64,000 nt of DNA from Sphingopyxis sp. H115. Its GTDB lineage: Bacteria > Pseudomonadota > Alphaproteobacteria > Sphingomonadales > Sphingomonadaceae. Numbering within the stretch: the stretch's first letter is position 1; each line of letters begins with the position of its first letter. The notes beneath the pieces were generated by a model. The model saw only the letters and a list, made by a program, of their open reading frames with translations. It was not told where the DNA came from and made no database searches. Position numbers and translations under genes: made by a program. The stretch lies in the NCBI RefSeq assembly GCF_001468465.1, contig NZ_LNSA01000011.1:54372-118371 (forward strand). Reading direction: 5' to 3'. Below, in pieces: positions 1 through 8,694 of this stretch.

Positions 1-1899
1 CGCGCCGAGCTTCATCGTCCAGCGGCGCTTGTCCTTGATGCTGAGCCACAGGTGCCAGGCCGCCGTCGCCAGCAGACCGAAGGCGGCGAGCGGGGTCAGG
101 ATGCGCAGCAGGTGGATGAGCCAGTCGAGCGGCCCGCCGATGCTGCCGATATCGGCCGAAAAGGCCGCGATCAGCCCGATCCAGCCCGCCAGCGCGCCGA
201 TCGCGAGCCATGCGAAGACACGACTCAGGCGATAGGCGCGCAACGACTGTCCCTGAAGCGCGAACTCCGCCTTGAAACTGCGGCGCACCATTGCGCGCAC
301 CGGCCATGCCAGCGCCGCGAGCAGTATGATGCCGAAAGCGAGGATCAGCGCGGGGTTGAGCCATGCGGCGTTGACGCCGGCGGGTGCGGGTTCAAAGACC
401 ATGAAGGGCGACCCGGCATCAATGCTCCAACGCACGACGCGGCCGTCCTTGACCTCGGCGGCGAGGCGTTCGCCCGTGCCCGTGTCGCGCCACACAAAGG
501 GCTCGACCTCGACCCAGTCGCGCGCACCGGCGCCGAGCCCGTCGAGCGCCGGGAGCGTGATCTTGCCATCCTCGGTCAGCCCGATGGTCGCCTGACCCAA
601 GAGACCGAACAGGCTCATGAAGTTGGTGAAGGAACCGCGGCTGCTGATATAATTGCCGACCATCATCTGCGCATGCTCACGCGCCGTCTTGGCATCAACC
701 TGCGACGGTTTTTCGACAGGGCCCGGCAGGTAGCGGTCAGCAAATTTATGGAATAGCGCGCTCCGCACCGCACCCGCCGCGCCGTCCTTGCCCGCGCTGT
801 TCATCGAGACGAAGACGCCCGTGTCGGCGTCGGGGAACAGCCAGAGGTAGGAGTGGAACCATACGGTATCGCCGCCATGCGCGATCGCGCGATGGCCGTT
901 GACCCATTGTTCGTAGAAGCCGAGCGCCATGCTGTTGAGCGGTCCAACGCCGGGCGCCTTGAAATCATGCATCATCTTTGCGGTTTCGGGCTTCATCAGG
1001 CCCGCGCCGTCATTGAGGTGGGCGATCATGAACTTCGCCATGTCGGCGCCGCTCGACGACAGGCTGCCCGCGGGCGCGGGGATCACCATTTCGAACGGCT
1101 GGGGCTTGCCGGTGACGTCTGGATAGCCCTTCGACATGTGGGGCACGAGGCGCGCGGGAAGCGGCTGTCGGAACGACGAATGCGTCATGCCGAGCGGCTG
1201 GAAGATATGATTTTCGATATAATTGTCGAAATTTTCGCCACTGACGCGCTCGACGATATAACCCGCGAGCGCCGTGGCGTAGTTGGAATAGGCCGGGGTC
1301 GTGCCGGGCGCGAAGACGCGTTCGGGCAGCGCGAGCGGCATCTGCTTCTTCAGCGTCATCACCGCCTTGGGATCGCTGCTGATCAGGTAGCGCACCGATT
1401 CCTCGAAGCCCGCAGTATGCGTCATAATGTTGCGCATCGTCACCGGCTTGCCCTCATAGGGCGGAATCTTGAAATCGAGATAGGCGTTGACGTCCTTGTC
1501 GAGATCGATCTTGCCGGCCTCGACCTGTTGCATCACCGCAGTCCAGGTCAGCAGCTTCGAAACCGAGCCCGGGCGGAAAAGCGTCGTCTCGGGCAGGACG
1601 GGCGCACGCTTGGCGACATCCGAATAGCCATACCCCTTCTGGAGCACGACCTCGCCGCCGCGCACGACGACGACGACCGCGCCCGGAATGCGTCCGCGTT
1701 CGAGCGCATAGGGCAGATAGCCGTCCATCCACGCTTCGAGATCCTTCGGATCGAGCGTGACCGGCGCCGCCGCCGTCTTGGCAACCGGCGCAGTCGCCTC
1801 GGCCTTCTTTACCGCGGGCGCGGGCACCGGCCCCTGCGCCGCGAGCGGCAGTGCGGCAAAGGCCGCCAGCCCGATCATCGCCTTGCGAACGAAACGCAT
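1..1899 (-). CDS. Serine beta-lactamase-fold hydrolase with C-terminal membrane segments (partial)
   Basis: Partial gene running off the left edge; 633 codons are visible. The fold is that of class C beta-lactamases and low-molecular-weight PBPs (PF00144 type), so the product is probably a periplasmic esterase or peptidase rather than a true beta-lactamase. It begins MRFVRKAMIG with a signal peptide ending near residue 22. Catalytic motifs appear in order: SVSK (nucleophile S112), YSN (204-206) and HGG in place of KTG (about 341). The last 110 visible residues contain hydrophobic segments consistent with membrane helices. ATG at 1899 is preceded by AAGGGGAAAG, a good ribosome site. It is divergent from the XRE-cupin regulator 130 bp away. 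Natural substrate cannot be read from sequence. Confidence 0.88.
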   Translation of the reverse strand, partial: MRFVRKAMIGLAAFAALPLAAQGPVPAPAVKKAEATAPVAKTAAAPVTLDPKDLEAWMDGYLPYALERGRIPGAVVVVVRGGEVVLQKGYGYSDVAKRAPVLPETTLFRPGSVSKLLTWTAVMQQVEAGKIDLDKDVNAYLDFKIPPYEGKPVTMRNIMTHTAGFEESVRYLISSDPKAVMTLKKQMPLALPERVFAPGTTPAYSNYATALAGYIVERVSGENFDNYIENHIFQPLGMTHSSFRQPLPARLVPHMSKGYPDVTGKPQPFEMVIPAPAGSLSSSGADMAKFMIAHLNDGAGLMKPETAKMMHDFKAPGVGPLNSMALGFYEQWVNGHRAIAHGGDTVWFHSYLWLFPDADTGVFVSMNSAGKDGAAGAVRSALFHKFADRYLPGPVEKPSQVDAKTAREHAQMMVGNYISSRGSFTNFMSLFGLLGQATIGLTEDGKITLPALDGLGAGARDWVEVEPFVWRDTGTGERLAAEVKDGRVVRWSIDAGSPFMVFEPAPAGVNAAWLNPALILAFGIILLAALAWPVRAMVRRSFKAEFALQGQSLRAYRLSRVFAWLAIGALAGWIGLIAAFSADIGSIGGPLDWLIHLLRILTPLAAFGLLATAAWHLWLSIKDKRRWTMKLGA

Positions 1900-2029
1900 C
1901 GCTTTCCCCTTTTGTCTGGCGCGCCTGTCACACCTTGCGGCAAGCCGCGCGACCCCTTACCAAGGGACCAAACAGCTGTTGGCCCGATAGGGACATAATG
2001 ATCCTGATTGGAAAATTGTCAAATATGGA

Positions 2030-2665
2030 ATGGAAAAACTGATGGCGGACCGCGCAACCCCGCCGACGCTCGGCGCGGTGATGAAGGGCATTCGCGCGCG
2101 AAACGGCTGGACGCTGAAGGAAATGAGCGCGAAGTCGGGCATTCCGGTTTCGACGCTGTCGAAGGTCGAGCATGACCGCCTGACTCTCAGCTACGACAAG
2201 CTCCAGCAGTTGAGCCAGCGCCTCAAGATTCGCATGTCGGACCTGTTCGCCGAGGACGAGGAAGAGGCCGCGCCGCGCGTCACCGGACGCCGCAGCATCG
2301 CCGCGATCGATCGCGCCGCGCGCGTCACCACCGACAATTACGATTATCATTATCTGTGCACCGATCTGCGCCAGAAACGGATGATCCCGATCCTGACGCG
2401 CATCCGCGCGCACAGCGCGAGCGAGTTCGGCGAGCTCGTCCATCACCAGGGCGAGGAATTCATCTATGTCCTCGAAGGGCGGATCGAAGTGCACAGCGAA
2501 TTCTACGATCCCGTCACGCTCGACGTCGGCCAGGGCATCTATATCGATTCGTCGATGGGCCACGCCTATGTCGTCGCCGACGGGTTCGACGAAGCCCTTG
2601 TCCTTGGCGTCTGTTCGAGCGCCGACGACGGGTTGATGGATAGCTTGATGAGCCTTCACGGATAA
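2030..2665 (+). CDS. XRE-family regulator with C-terminal cupin domain
   Basis: 211-residue transcription factor: an N-terminal helix-turn-helix (about residues 15-70; TLKEMSAKSGIPVSTLSKVE) joined to a cupin_2 barrel (about 120-200; EEFIYVLEGRIEVHS). Proteins of this architecture commonly regulate an adjacent catabolic gene and bind a small ligand in the cupin. It lies 22 bp upstream of the amidohydrolase and divergent from the serine hydrolase, so both are likely targets (inference). The start is either ATG 2030 or ATG 2042; neither has a strong ribosome site. The ligand is unknown. Confidence 0.85.
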   Translation: MEKLMADRATPPTLGAVMKGIRARNGWTLKEMSAKSGIPVSTLSKVEHDRLTLSYDKLQQLSQRLKIRMSDLFAEDEEEAAPRVTGRRSIAAIDRAARVTTDNYDYHYLCTDLRQKRMIPILTRIRAHSASEFGELVHHQGEEFIYVLEGRIEVHSEFYDPVTLDVGQGIYIDSSMGHAYVVADGFDEALVLGVCSSADDGLMDSLMSLHG

Positions 2666-2687
2666 CCTACCGAAAATGGAGACATAA

Positions 2688-4385
2688 ATGGCAACGCCCC
2701 GGCGCTTCGCACCCTCGCTTTTGCTGCTGTGCAGCTCGATGCTGGTCGCGGGGCCGATCGCCGCGCAGGCGCCGGCCTATGACCTCATCATCCGTGGCGG
2801 CACCATCTACGACGGGTCGGGCAAACCGCCCGTCGTCGGCGATCTCGCAATCAAGGACGATCGGATCGTCGCGGTCGGCAAAGTCGAGGGCACCGCGGAG
2901 CGCGAGATCGCGGCGAAGGGCATGGCGGTCGCGCCGGGTTTCATCAACATGCTGAGTTGGGCGACCGAATCGCTGATCGCCGACCCCAAGAGCCAGAGCG
3001 ATATCAGGCAGGGCGTGACGCTCGAGGTGATGGGCGAAGGCTGGTCAATGGGGCCGATGAACGCCACGATGAAGCGCCAGGAGACCGAGCGACAGGGCGA
3101 CATCAAATATCCGATCGAGTGGACGACGCTCGGCGACTATTTTGGCTGGCTCGAAAAGCGCGGCATATCGACCAATGTCGCAAGCTTCGTCGGCGCCGCG
3201 ACGGTGCGCGTCCACGAACTGGGCGAAGGCGACGTCGATCCGAACCCCGAGCAATTGGGCCGGATGCGCGCGCTGGTGCGGCAGGCGATGAACGAAGGCG
3301 CGATGGGGGTCGGCAGCTCGATCATTTATGCGCCCGGCTCCTACGCCGAAACCGACGAACTCGTCGCGCTGACGAGCGAAGCCGCGAAGTGCGGCGGCAT
3401 GTATATCAGCCATATGCGGTCCGAAGGCGACCGGATCGAGGAAGCGGTCGACGAGCTCATCGAGATTTCGCGCCGCTCGGGCGCGCCCGCCGAAATCTAT
3501 CACCTCAAGATGGCGGGACGCAGCAATTGGGGCAAGCTCGACGCCATCGTGAAGAAGATCGAGGATGCCCGCGCCGCGGGACTGCGCATCACGACCGACA
3601 TGTACACCTATACCGCAGGCGCGACCGGGCTCGACGCCGCGATGCCGACATGGGTGCAGGCGGGCGGGCTCGAGCAATGGATCGAGCGGCTGAAGGACCC
3701 AGCGATCCGCGCGCGCGTTTCCGAGGAGATGAAGAAGCCCGGCAGCGACTGGGAAAATCTCTATTTCGGCGCGGGCGCCGACAAGATGATCCTGTCGGGC
3801 TTCAAGAATGACGCGCTGAAACCGCTGACCGGCAAGACGCTGGCCGAGGTCGCGAAGATGCGCGGCAAGTCGCCCGAAGAGACGGCGATGGACCTCGTCG
3901 TCGAGGATGGCTCGCGCGTCGGCACCGTCTATTTCCTGATGTCCGAAGACAATGTGCGGAAGCAGATTCAGCTGCCGTGGATGAGCTTTGGTTCCGACGC
4001 CGCATCGCAGGCGACCGAGGGCGTTTTCCTGAAATCGGGCGCCCACCCGCGCACCTATGGCAATTTCGCGCGCCTGCTCGGCCGTTATGTCCGCGACGAG
4101 AAGCTTATTCCGCTCGAACAGGCGGTGTACCGGCTTACCACCCTGCCCGCGACCAATCTGGGCATCAAGGATCGCGGCGCGCTGAAACCCGGCTATTATG
4201 CCGACGTGGTTGTCTTCGATCCCGCGACGATCGGCGACCGCTCGACCTTCGAGAAACCGCACCAATATTCGGTCGGGGTGCGCGACGTGTTCGTCAACGG
4301 CGTAGCAGTGCTGCGGAACGGTGAGCATAGCGGCGCGACGCCGGGGCGTGCGGTGCGAGGCGCGGGCTTCAATCGCTGTTCCTAG
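2688..4385 (+). CDS. Secreted amidohydrolase, D-aminoacylase-like, atypical metal site
   Basis: 565 residues with a signal peptide (MATPRRFAPSLLLLCSSM, cleavage near AAQA). The amidohydrolase frame is clear: an N-terminal beta-sandwich strand with GGTIYDGSGK, a TIM barrel, and a C-terminal sandwich (KPGYYADVVVFDP). Known N-acyl-D-amino acid deacylases hydrolyse N-acyl-D-amino acids. Barrel motifs ISHMRSE, YHLKMAG and GSDAAS are retained. The first-strand metal motif, normally PGFIDxHxH, reads PGFINMLSWATES, with no HxH, and the usual metal-binding Cys after the next strand is absent (GEGWSMGP). It probably belongs to a divergent subfamily whose chemistry may differ. It is likely cotranscribed with the upstream regulator. 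Its last 4 bp overlap the convergent DUF2236 gene. Confidence 0.85.
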   Translation: MATPRRFAPSLLLLCSSMLVAGPIAAQAPAYDLIIRGGTIYDGSGKPPVVGDLAIKDDRIVAVGKVEGTAEREIAAKGMAVAPGFINMLSWATESLIADPKSQSDIRQGVTLEVMGEGWSMGPMNATMKRQETERQGDIKYPIEWTTLGDYFGWLEKRGISTNVASFVGAATVRVHELGEGDVDPNPEQLGRMRALVRQAMNEGAMGVGSSIIYAPGSYAETDELVALTSEAAKCGGMYISHMRSEGDRIEEAVDELIEISRRSGAPAEIYHLKMAGRSNWGKLDAIVKKIEDARAAGLRITTDMYTYTAGATGLDAAMPTWVQAGGLEQWIERLKDPAIRARVSEEMKKPGSDWENLYFGAGADKMILSGFKNDALKPLTGKTLAEVAKMRGKSPEETAMDLVVEDGSRVGTVYFLMSEDNVRKQIQLPWMSFGSDAASQATEGVFLKSGAHPRTYGNFARLLGRYVRDEKLIPLEQAVYRLTTLPATNLGIKDRGALKPGYYADVVVFDPATIGDRSTFEKPHQYSVGVRDVFVNGVAVLRNGEHSGATPGRAVRGAGFNRCS

Positions 4386-5317
4386 GCGGCGAGCGGCAGG
4401 CGTCCGAGCAAACGCCGCTGTTCGGCGGGTGATTTGAACAGGAAATCATGCGGCAGGCCGACCCGGACGCTCGCCTGGCAATACGGCGCCGCACGGTCGA
4501 CATGGTGGTCCGCGAGCCGGCCGGCGAGGCGTAGCGCGGTGCGATCGAGCCGCGTGAGGTCATAGCGCGAACCGAGGTCGAGCTTGCGGCGGATATGATC
4601 GGGCAGCAGCGAAACCGACGCACGCGCGATGGCGCGATGCAGGAAGCGCGGCACGCCGGGCGCGGCGCGGCCCGACTGGATGATATCGAGGAATTCGAAG
4701 ATGATCGGATGTGGCTCGAAGCGCGGTTCGAGGTCGGCCATCATCGCGATGAAGGCCGCCACCGTCGGCGGCGTGCGCCGCGCCCCGAACTCACGGCCGA
4801 TCGCATCGCCATCGGCCATGAAGCGATCCTTGTCGGCGTCACTCAGGGCGTGGGCAAAACGGTCATAGGCCATCAGGAAGCCGTACGAAGCGGTCGCCGC
4901 GACCCAGTCGAGCAGCACGGGATCCATCGCGCGATATCTGTCTCCGGCCGGCGTTTCGCCCTTCACCTTGCCGTGCATGCGGTTGACTTTGCCGATCACC
5001 TCTTTCGCCACGCTCGCGGGACCGTAACAGGCGAGCATCGCGACGAGCCCGGTCCGGCGCGAACGGCCGATCGGATCGGCCTTGTAAGTCGAATGATCCC
5101 ACACCCCCGACCGGATGCGCGGCTCGGCGAATTCGAGCAGGACGGCGGCGATGCCCCCGATGCCGAGTGCGATCGGGTTCTTGTACACGCGCCACTGGAC
5201 GCTGTCGGGGGCAAGCAGCGCGGGCTCGCCGATGGGCGCGGCGAAATCGATCGCCGTCCCCAGATATTCGTCCTGCATCGGCAAACGCGCCACGCCGCTT
5301 TTCTCCCTAGAATTCAT
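4382..5317 (-). CDS. DUF2236 (MpaB/rubber-oxygenase-like) protein
   Basis: 311 residues matching the DUF2236 family, whose characterised members are haem-b oxygenases such as latex-clearing protein and MpaB. Family signatures seen: RMHGKVKGETPAG, then YRAMDPVLLDWVAATASYG, then a helical C-terminal half. No signal peptide is evident, so it is probably cytoplasmic. The start overlaps the stop of the upstream TonB receptor gene by 11 bp, implying translational coupling and a shared role in uptake and oxidation of a hydrophobic substrate (inference). The substrate is not identifiable. Confidence 0.8.
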   Translation of the reverse strand: MNSREKSGVARLPMQDEYLGTAIDFAAPIGEPALLAPDSVQWRVYKNPIALGIGGIAAVLLEFAEPRIRSGVWDHSTYKADPIGRSRRTGLVAMLACYGPASVAKEVIGKVNRMHGKVKGETPAGDRYRAMDPVLLDWVAATASYGFLMAYDRFAHALSDADKDRFMADGDAIGREFGARRTPPTVAAFIAMMADLEPRFEPHPIIFEFLDIIQSGRAAPGVPRFLHRAIARASVSLLPDHIRRKLDLGSRYDLTRLDRTALRLAGRLADHHVDRAAPYCQASVRVGLPHDFLFKSPAEQRRLLGRLPLAA

Positions 5318-7760
5318 AACCCATCGTCAGGCCATAGGTTCGCGGCTGGTTGGCGAAGCGCACCACGACGTTGGCGTTGCTCGCGACCGCCGACCAATAA
5401 TATTTGTCGAAGAGGTTCTTCGCCCACAGCGACACCGACCAGCCGCTTTCGTCTTTCAGGCCCAGGCTGGCGTTGACGGTGCCATAGGCGTCGACCTTGT
5501 ACAGATCGAGATCCTCGAAGATCGTGTTCGACTTGCTCTGATATCGCGCGCTGACCGCACCCGTCAGGCTGACCGTATCGCTGACCGGCGTGTCATAGGC
5601 GAGTGTCAAACTGCCTTGGAATTTCGGGCTATAGATAAATTCGGCGCCATCGAAATTCTCGGGCTGCCCCGCTGCGTTGGTCCCGTCATAGTCGTTGATC
5701 CGCGTTTTCAGGTACAATGCATTTGCGGCGATCGTCAGCCCGGTCGCGGGGCGGATCGTCAGCTCGCCCTCGACGCCATAAGCCTCGCTGTCGGGGACGT
5801 TATCGAGGCGCGAGAGCGCGGTGTAGATCGGGTCGGCAAAATAGGTGCTGATCTGCTTGTCGCGATAATCATAGTAGAAGGCCGACAGATTAGCTTGAAC
5901 CGCACGGTCGGCGAGCGTCGCCTTCACACCCACTTCGTAGGCGGTCAGCTTCTCTTGCTTCACCGGCGCATTCTGGCGCGCAAGGTTCGCCGCGTTGATC
6001 GGCGTCGTCCCGGACTTGTAACCGCGCGAGACCGACGCATAGAGCAAGGTATCGTCGTTCGGCGACCAGTCGAGCGCGACGCGCCAGGCGACATTGTCTT
6101 CCTTGAGCAGCGATTGCACTTCGCCGAACGTGCCCGTCACGGGATCGAAGCTGTTGCACTGCCCCTCTGAAATCTGCGGTGCGAGCACGCCGTATGTTTG
6201 CAGGTAGAGCGCGCGGTTCACGACATTGACGTTGGGCAGCATGTTGCCGTTGAAGTCGCGCGAACAGCCATTGTAGCGTTGCTTGTCCTCGGTATAGCGC
6301 ACGCCGACGGTCAGCTTCAGCTGGTCGGTCAGCTCGGCATCGACGTTGCCGAAGACGCTCCACGTCTTGGTACGGATGCGCCCGAAATCCTCATAGGTGC
6401 GGAACGCCTGACTGAGTTCGAGCGGCGTATAGCCGCCCGAGTTGAAGATCGGGCTCGCGAGCAGCGGCACCCCCGCGCCCCTGATCAGCCCGACATTGGC
6501 GTTCTGACCAAGCAAAGTGCGGTTGGAGTCGATGATGCGATCGTTGGCATAATAGGCGCCGATGAGCCAGTTCACCGCGCCGGCCTCGCCCTCAACATGC
6601 AGTTCCTGCGCGAAGCTCTTGATCCGCCCGACGGTATTCTGGAGGAGGATTTCGAACGGCGCCCCGCTCCAGTCGGAGAGTGCGTCGCGCTTGAAGTCGT
6701 TGTAGCTGGTGAGCGAGACGAGCTTCATCGTCTCCCCCAGATCCTGATCCCAGCGCAGCTTCAATCCCCAGAAACGGTTATCTTCGGCAAGCGGCCCATC
6801 GAGACCGAGCCCCGTGCCGATATCGGCAGACCGTCCAGCCTCGGGCGCCCAGTCGGCTTGGCTCGCCTTGGTCGGGAAATTGTTGGCGAGATAAGCCGCC
6901 AGCCCCGGCGCATTGAAAAAGCGCGAGTTGCTGGTGCCCGTCGCCGGATCGGTTGCGGGGGTGAAACCGATCCCCTGCCCCGCCACCGTGTCCGACTTGT
7001 TGCGCCAATATGTGACCGACAGGTCGAAATGCGTGCCCGGCGCCGGATCGATCGCGAGCGACCCGCGCACGCCATATTTCTCGACCTCGCCGAGCCGTTC
7101 GTCGCGGCTGTTGCTGACTTGCCAGCCCTTGTCGCTATTCTCGCTGCGGAAGGCGATGCGGGCGGCGATACCCTCGCCCAGCGGGCCCGACAGATGGCCG
7201 CCGATATTGTAGGTCTGGTAGTTGCCCAGATCGGCCTTGATGCTGCCCTCGAAGCTGTCGGTCGGCTTGGCGGCGATGAAGTTGATCAGGCCGGCGGTCG
7301 TGTTGCGGCCATAGAGCGTGCCCTGCGGTCCCTTGAGCACCTCGACGCGTTCGAGGTCCATGACCGGTCCGGTGTTCATGATCGGATAGGCATAGGCGAC
7401 CTCGTCGACATAAGTACCGACGGTCGAGGTCGAGGAAAGGTTGATCGTGTTGAAGCCGATCCCGCGCAGCGTATATGTGGGCACACCCTGATAGCTTTGC
7501 GAAACGGTGAAGCTCGGCGCCACCGTGGTCAGGTCGCGCATGTCGGTAACGCGCAGATTTTCCAGGGTTGCGCCGTCGACCGCCTGGATTGCCATGCCGA
7601 CGTCGTTCATCGATTCGGCGCGGCGCTGCGCGGTAACGATGATATCGCCGTCGGCCGCAAGGCTGTCGGGTGCGGTTTCCTCGGCGGCAAAAGCCGGTGC
7701 CGCGACAACGAGACCGATTGCGGTGCTCGCGGCCAGGAAAATACGCATTGCCTTCATCAT
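5307..7760 (-). CDS. TonB-dependent outer-membrane receptor
   Basis: 817 residues. Signal peptide at 1-25 (ending APAFAA), plug domain (about 40-160; DIIVTAQRRAESMNDV, then TYTLRGIGF, then VLKGPQGTLYGRNTTAG), and a long beta-barrel ending in TMGYEF with the aromatic terminal residue needed for outer-membrane insertion. It imports an unknown ligand across the outer membrane using TonB energy. Sphingomonads carry many such receptors for aromatic, terpenoid or glycan substrates. It heads an operon with the DUF2236 gene and is divergent from a LuxR-type regulator. Confidence 0.95.
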   Translation of the reverse strand: MMKAMRIFLAASTAIGLVVAAPAFAAEETAPDSLAADGDIIVTAQRRAESMNDVGMAIQAVDGATLENLRVTDMRDLTTVAPSFTVSQSYQGVPTYTLRGIGFNTINLSSTSTVGTYVDEVAYAYPIMNTGPVMDLERVEVLKGPQGTLYGRNTTAGLINFIAAKPTDSFEGSIKADLGNYQTYNIGGHLSGPLGEGIAARIAFRSENSDKGWQVSNSRDERLGEVEKYGVRGSLAIDPAPGTHFDLSVTYWRNKSDTVAGQGIGFTPATDPATGTSNSRFFNAPGLAAYLANNFPTKASQADWAPEAGRSADIGTGLGLDGPLAEDNRFWGLKLRWDQDLGETMKLVSLTSYNDFKRDALSDWSGAPFEILLQNTVGRIKSFAQELHVEGEAGAVNWLIGAYYANDRIIDSNRTLLGQNANVGLIRGAGVPLLASPIFNSGGYTPLELSQAFRTYEDFGRIRTKTWSVFGNVDAELTDQLKLTVGVRYTEDKQRYNGCSRDFNGNMLPNVNVVNRALYLQTYGVLAPQISEGQCNSFDPVTGTFGEVQSLLKEDNVAWRVALDWSPNDDTLLYASVSRGYKSGTTPINAANLARQNAPVKQEKLTAYEVGVKATLADRAVQANLSAFYYDYRDKQISTYFADPIYTALSRLDNVPDSEAYGVEGELTIRPATGLTIAANALYLKTRINDYDGTNAAGQPENFDGAEFIYSPKFQGSLTLAYDTPVSDTVSLTGAVSARYQSKSNTIFEDLDLYKVDAYGTVNASLGLKDESGWSVSLWAKNLFDKYYWSAVASNANVVVRFANQPRTYGLTMGYEF

Positions 7761-7860
7761 TCATCCTCCCTCAAACGGCTTGTCGCGGGGCTCGTCTTTG
7801 TGCGAGCGTCGGGCGAAGCCGGACCCTGACAGAACAAAGGATTGCGGCTGGTCGAACAAG

Positions 7861-7876
7861 CTGACACCTGTGTCAG
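7861..7876. promoter_or_regulatory. Perfect dyad, candidate operator
   Basis: CTGACAC, two bases, GTGTCAG: perfect 7-bp arms in the divergent space between the TonB receptor and the LuxR-type regulator. It lies 20 bp upstream of the preferred GTG start of the regulator. Possible binding site for that regulator; this is inference from symmetry and location. Confidence 0.5.
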
Positions 7877-7895
7877 GGAGTGGAGGGACGCGCGC

Positions 7896-8645
7896 GTGAT
7901 CGAGGAGAGGGCCGAATGCTGGGCGGACATGCCGGCGCTGATCGCGGCGGTGCAAGCCGCTGGCGACGAGATCGGCCTGCCCTATGTCGCGGCACAGGCC
8001 GACCTTGGCGATCCCGAACCGATGAGTGACGCCGACGGACGCCCCTATGCCGAAACCAGCTTTCGCTGGATCGATCCGGATTACGCCTATTGGCGCGACC
8101 GTAAACTGGCCTTGCAAATCGCCTTCCTGACCGCGGCGCGGCTAATCGGCGAACCCTTTTACTACAGCGAGGGCCGCCTTCGTACCTGGCGACCCACCCA
8201 TCTGCTCGACGAGGTCGATTGCTCGCAGGCCCAGAATACGTCCAATTTCGGCGAGGCGATCATCGCGCCGGTGCATCTGCCGCGCGGGCTGGTCGGCGCG
8301 GTCTTCTGGTGTTCGCGCGAGCCCGTCGGGGTCGAGGCGATCTTTGCTGGGCAAGCCGGCCATCTGCACAATCTCGCAGTCAAGCTGGTCGCGACGCACA
8401 ATGAAGCGCGCGGCCGGCCGCGCAATGCGACCGTTCCACAGACGTTGACGCGGCGCGAAGTGCAATGCCTGCGCTGGGCGGCGGCGGGCAAGACCGATGG
8501 CGAGATCGGGATTATCCTGTCGCTGTCGGTGTCGACGGTGCGCTTCCACCTGCGCAACGCCGCGGCGAAGCTCGGCGCGACGGGACGTGCGCAGTCGATC
8601 CAGATCGCGGCGGGGCTCGGCTTCGTCGGTGCGCGCGCGGCCTGA
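7896..8645 (+). CDS. LuxR-type transcriptional regulator
   Basis: 249 residues from GTG 7896, which is preceded at good spacing by GGAGGG. A longer reading from TTG 7842 would place the dyad inside the coding region and has no ribosome site. The C-terminal 65 residues form a GerE/LuxR helix-turn-helix (LTRREVQCLRWAAAGKTDGE, then STVRFHLRNAAAKLG). The N-terminal 150 residues resemble an autoinducer-binding-type domain (WIDPDYAYWRDRK) but no synthase gene is nearby, so this may be a solo regulator sensing another ligand. It probably controls the divergent receptor operon and perhaps the acyl-CoA dehydrogenase 50 bp downstream. Confidence 0.82.
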   Translation: MIEERAECWADMPALIAAVQAAGDEIGLPYVAAQADLGDPEPMSDADGRPYAETSFRWIDPDYAYWRDRKLALQIAFLTAARLIGEPFYYSEGRLRTWRPTHLLDEVDCSQAQNTSNFGEAIIAPVHLPRGLVGAVFWCSREPVGVEAIFAGQAGHLHNLAVKLVATHNEARGRPRNATVPQTLTRREVQCLRWAAAGKTDGEIGIILSLSVSTVRFHLRNAAAKLGATGRAQSIQIAAGLGFVGARAA

Positions 8646-8694
8646 TGCAGGTGACAGCTTGGCCCGGCAGCGTTCGAAAGCCTAAGCGGAGGCC

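Noticed and set aside
853..1998. Long plus-strand frame (381 codons)
   Set aside because: Arg/His-rich shadow of the beta-lactamase-fold gene, which has clear SxxK, YxN and HGG motifs on the other strand.
3045..4328. 427-codon minus-strand frame
   Set aside because: Shadow of the amidohydrolase gene; composition unlike a protein (His, Arg, Ala-rich).
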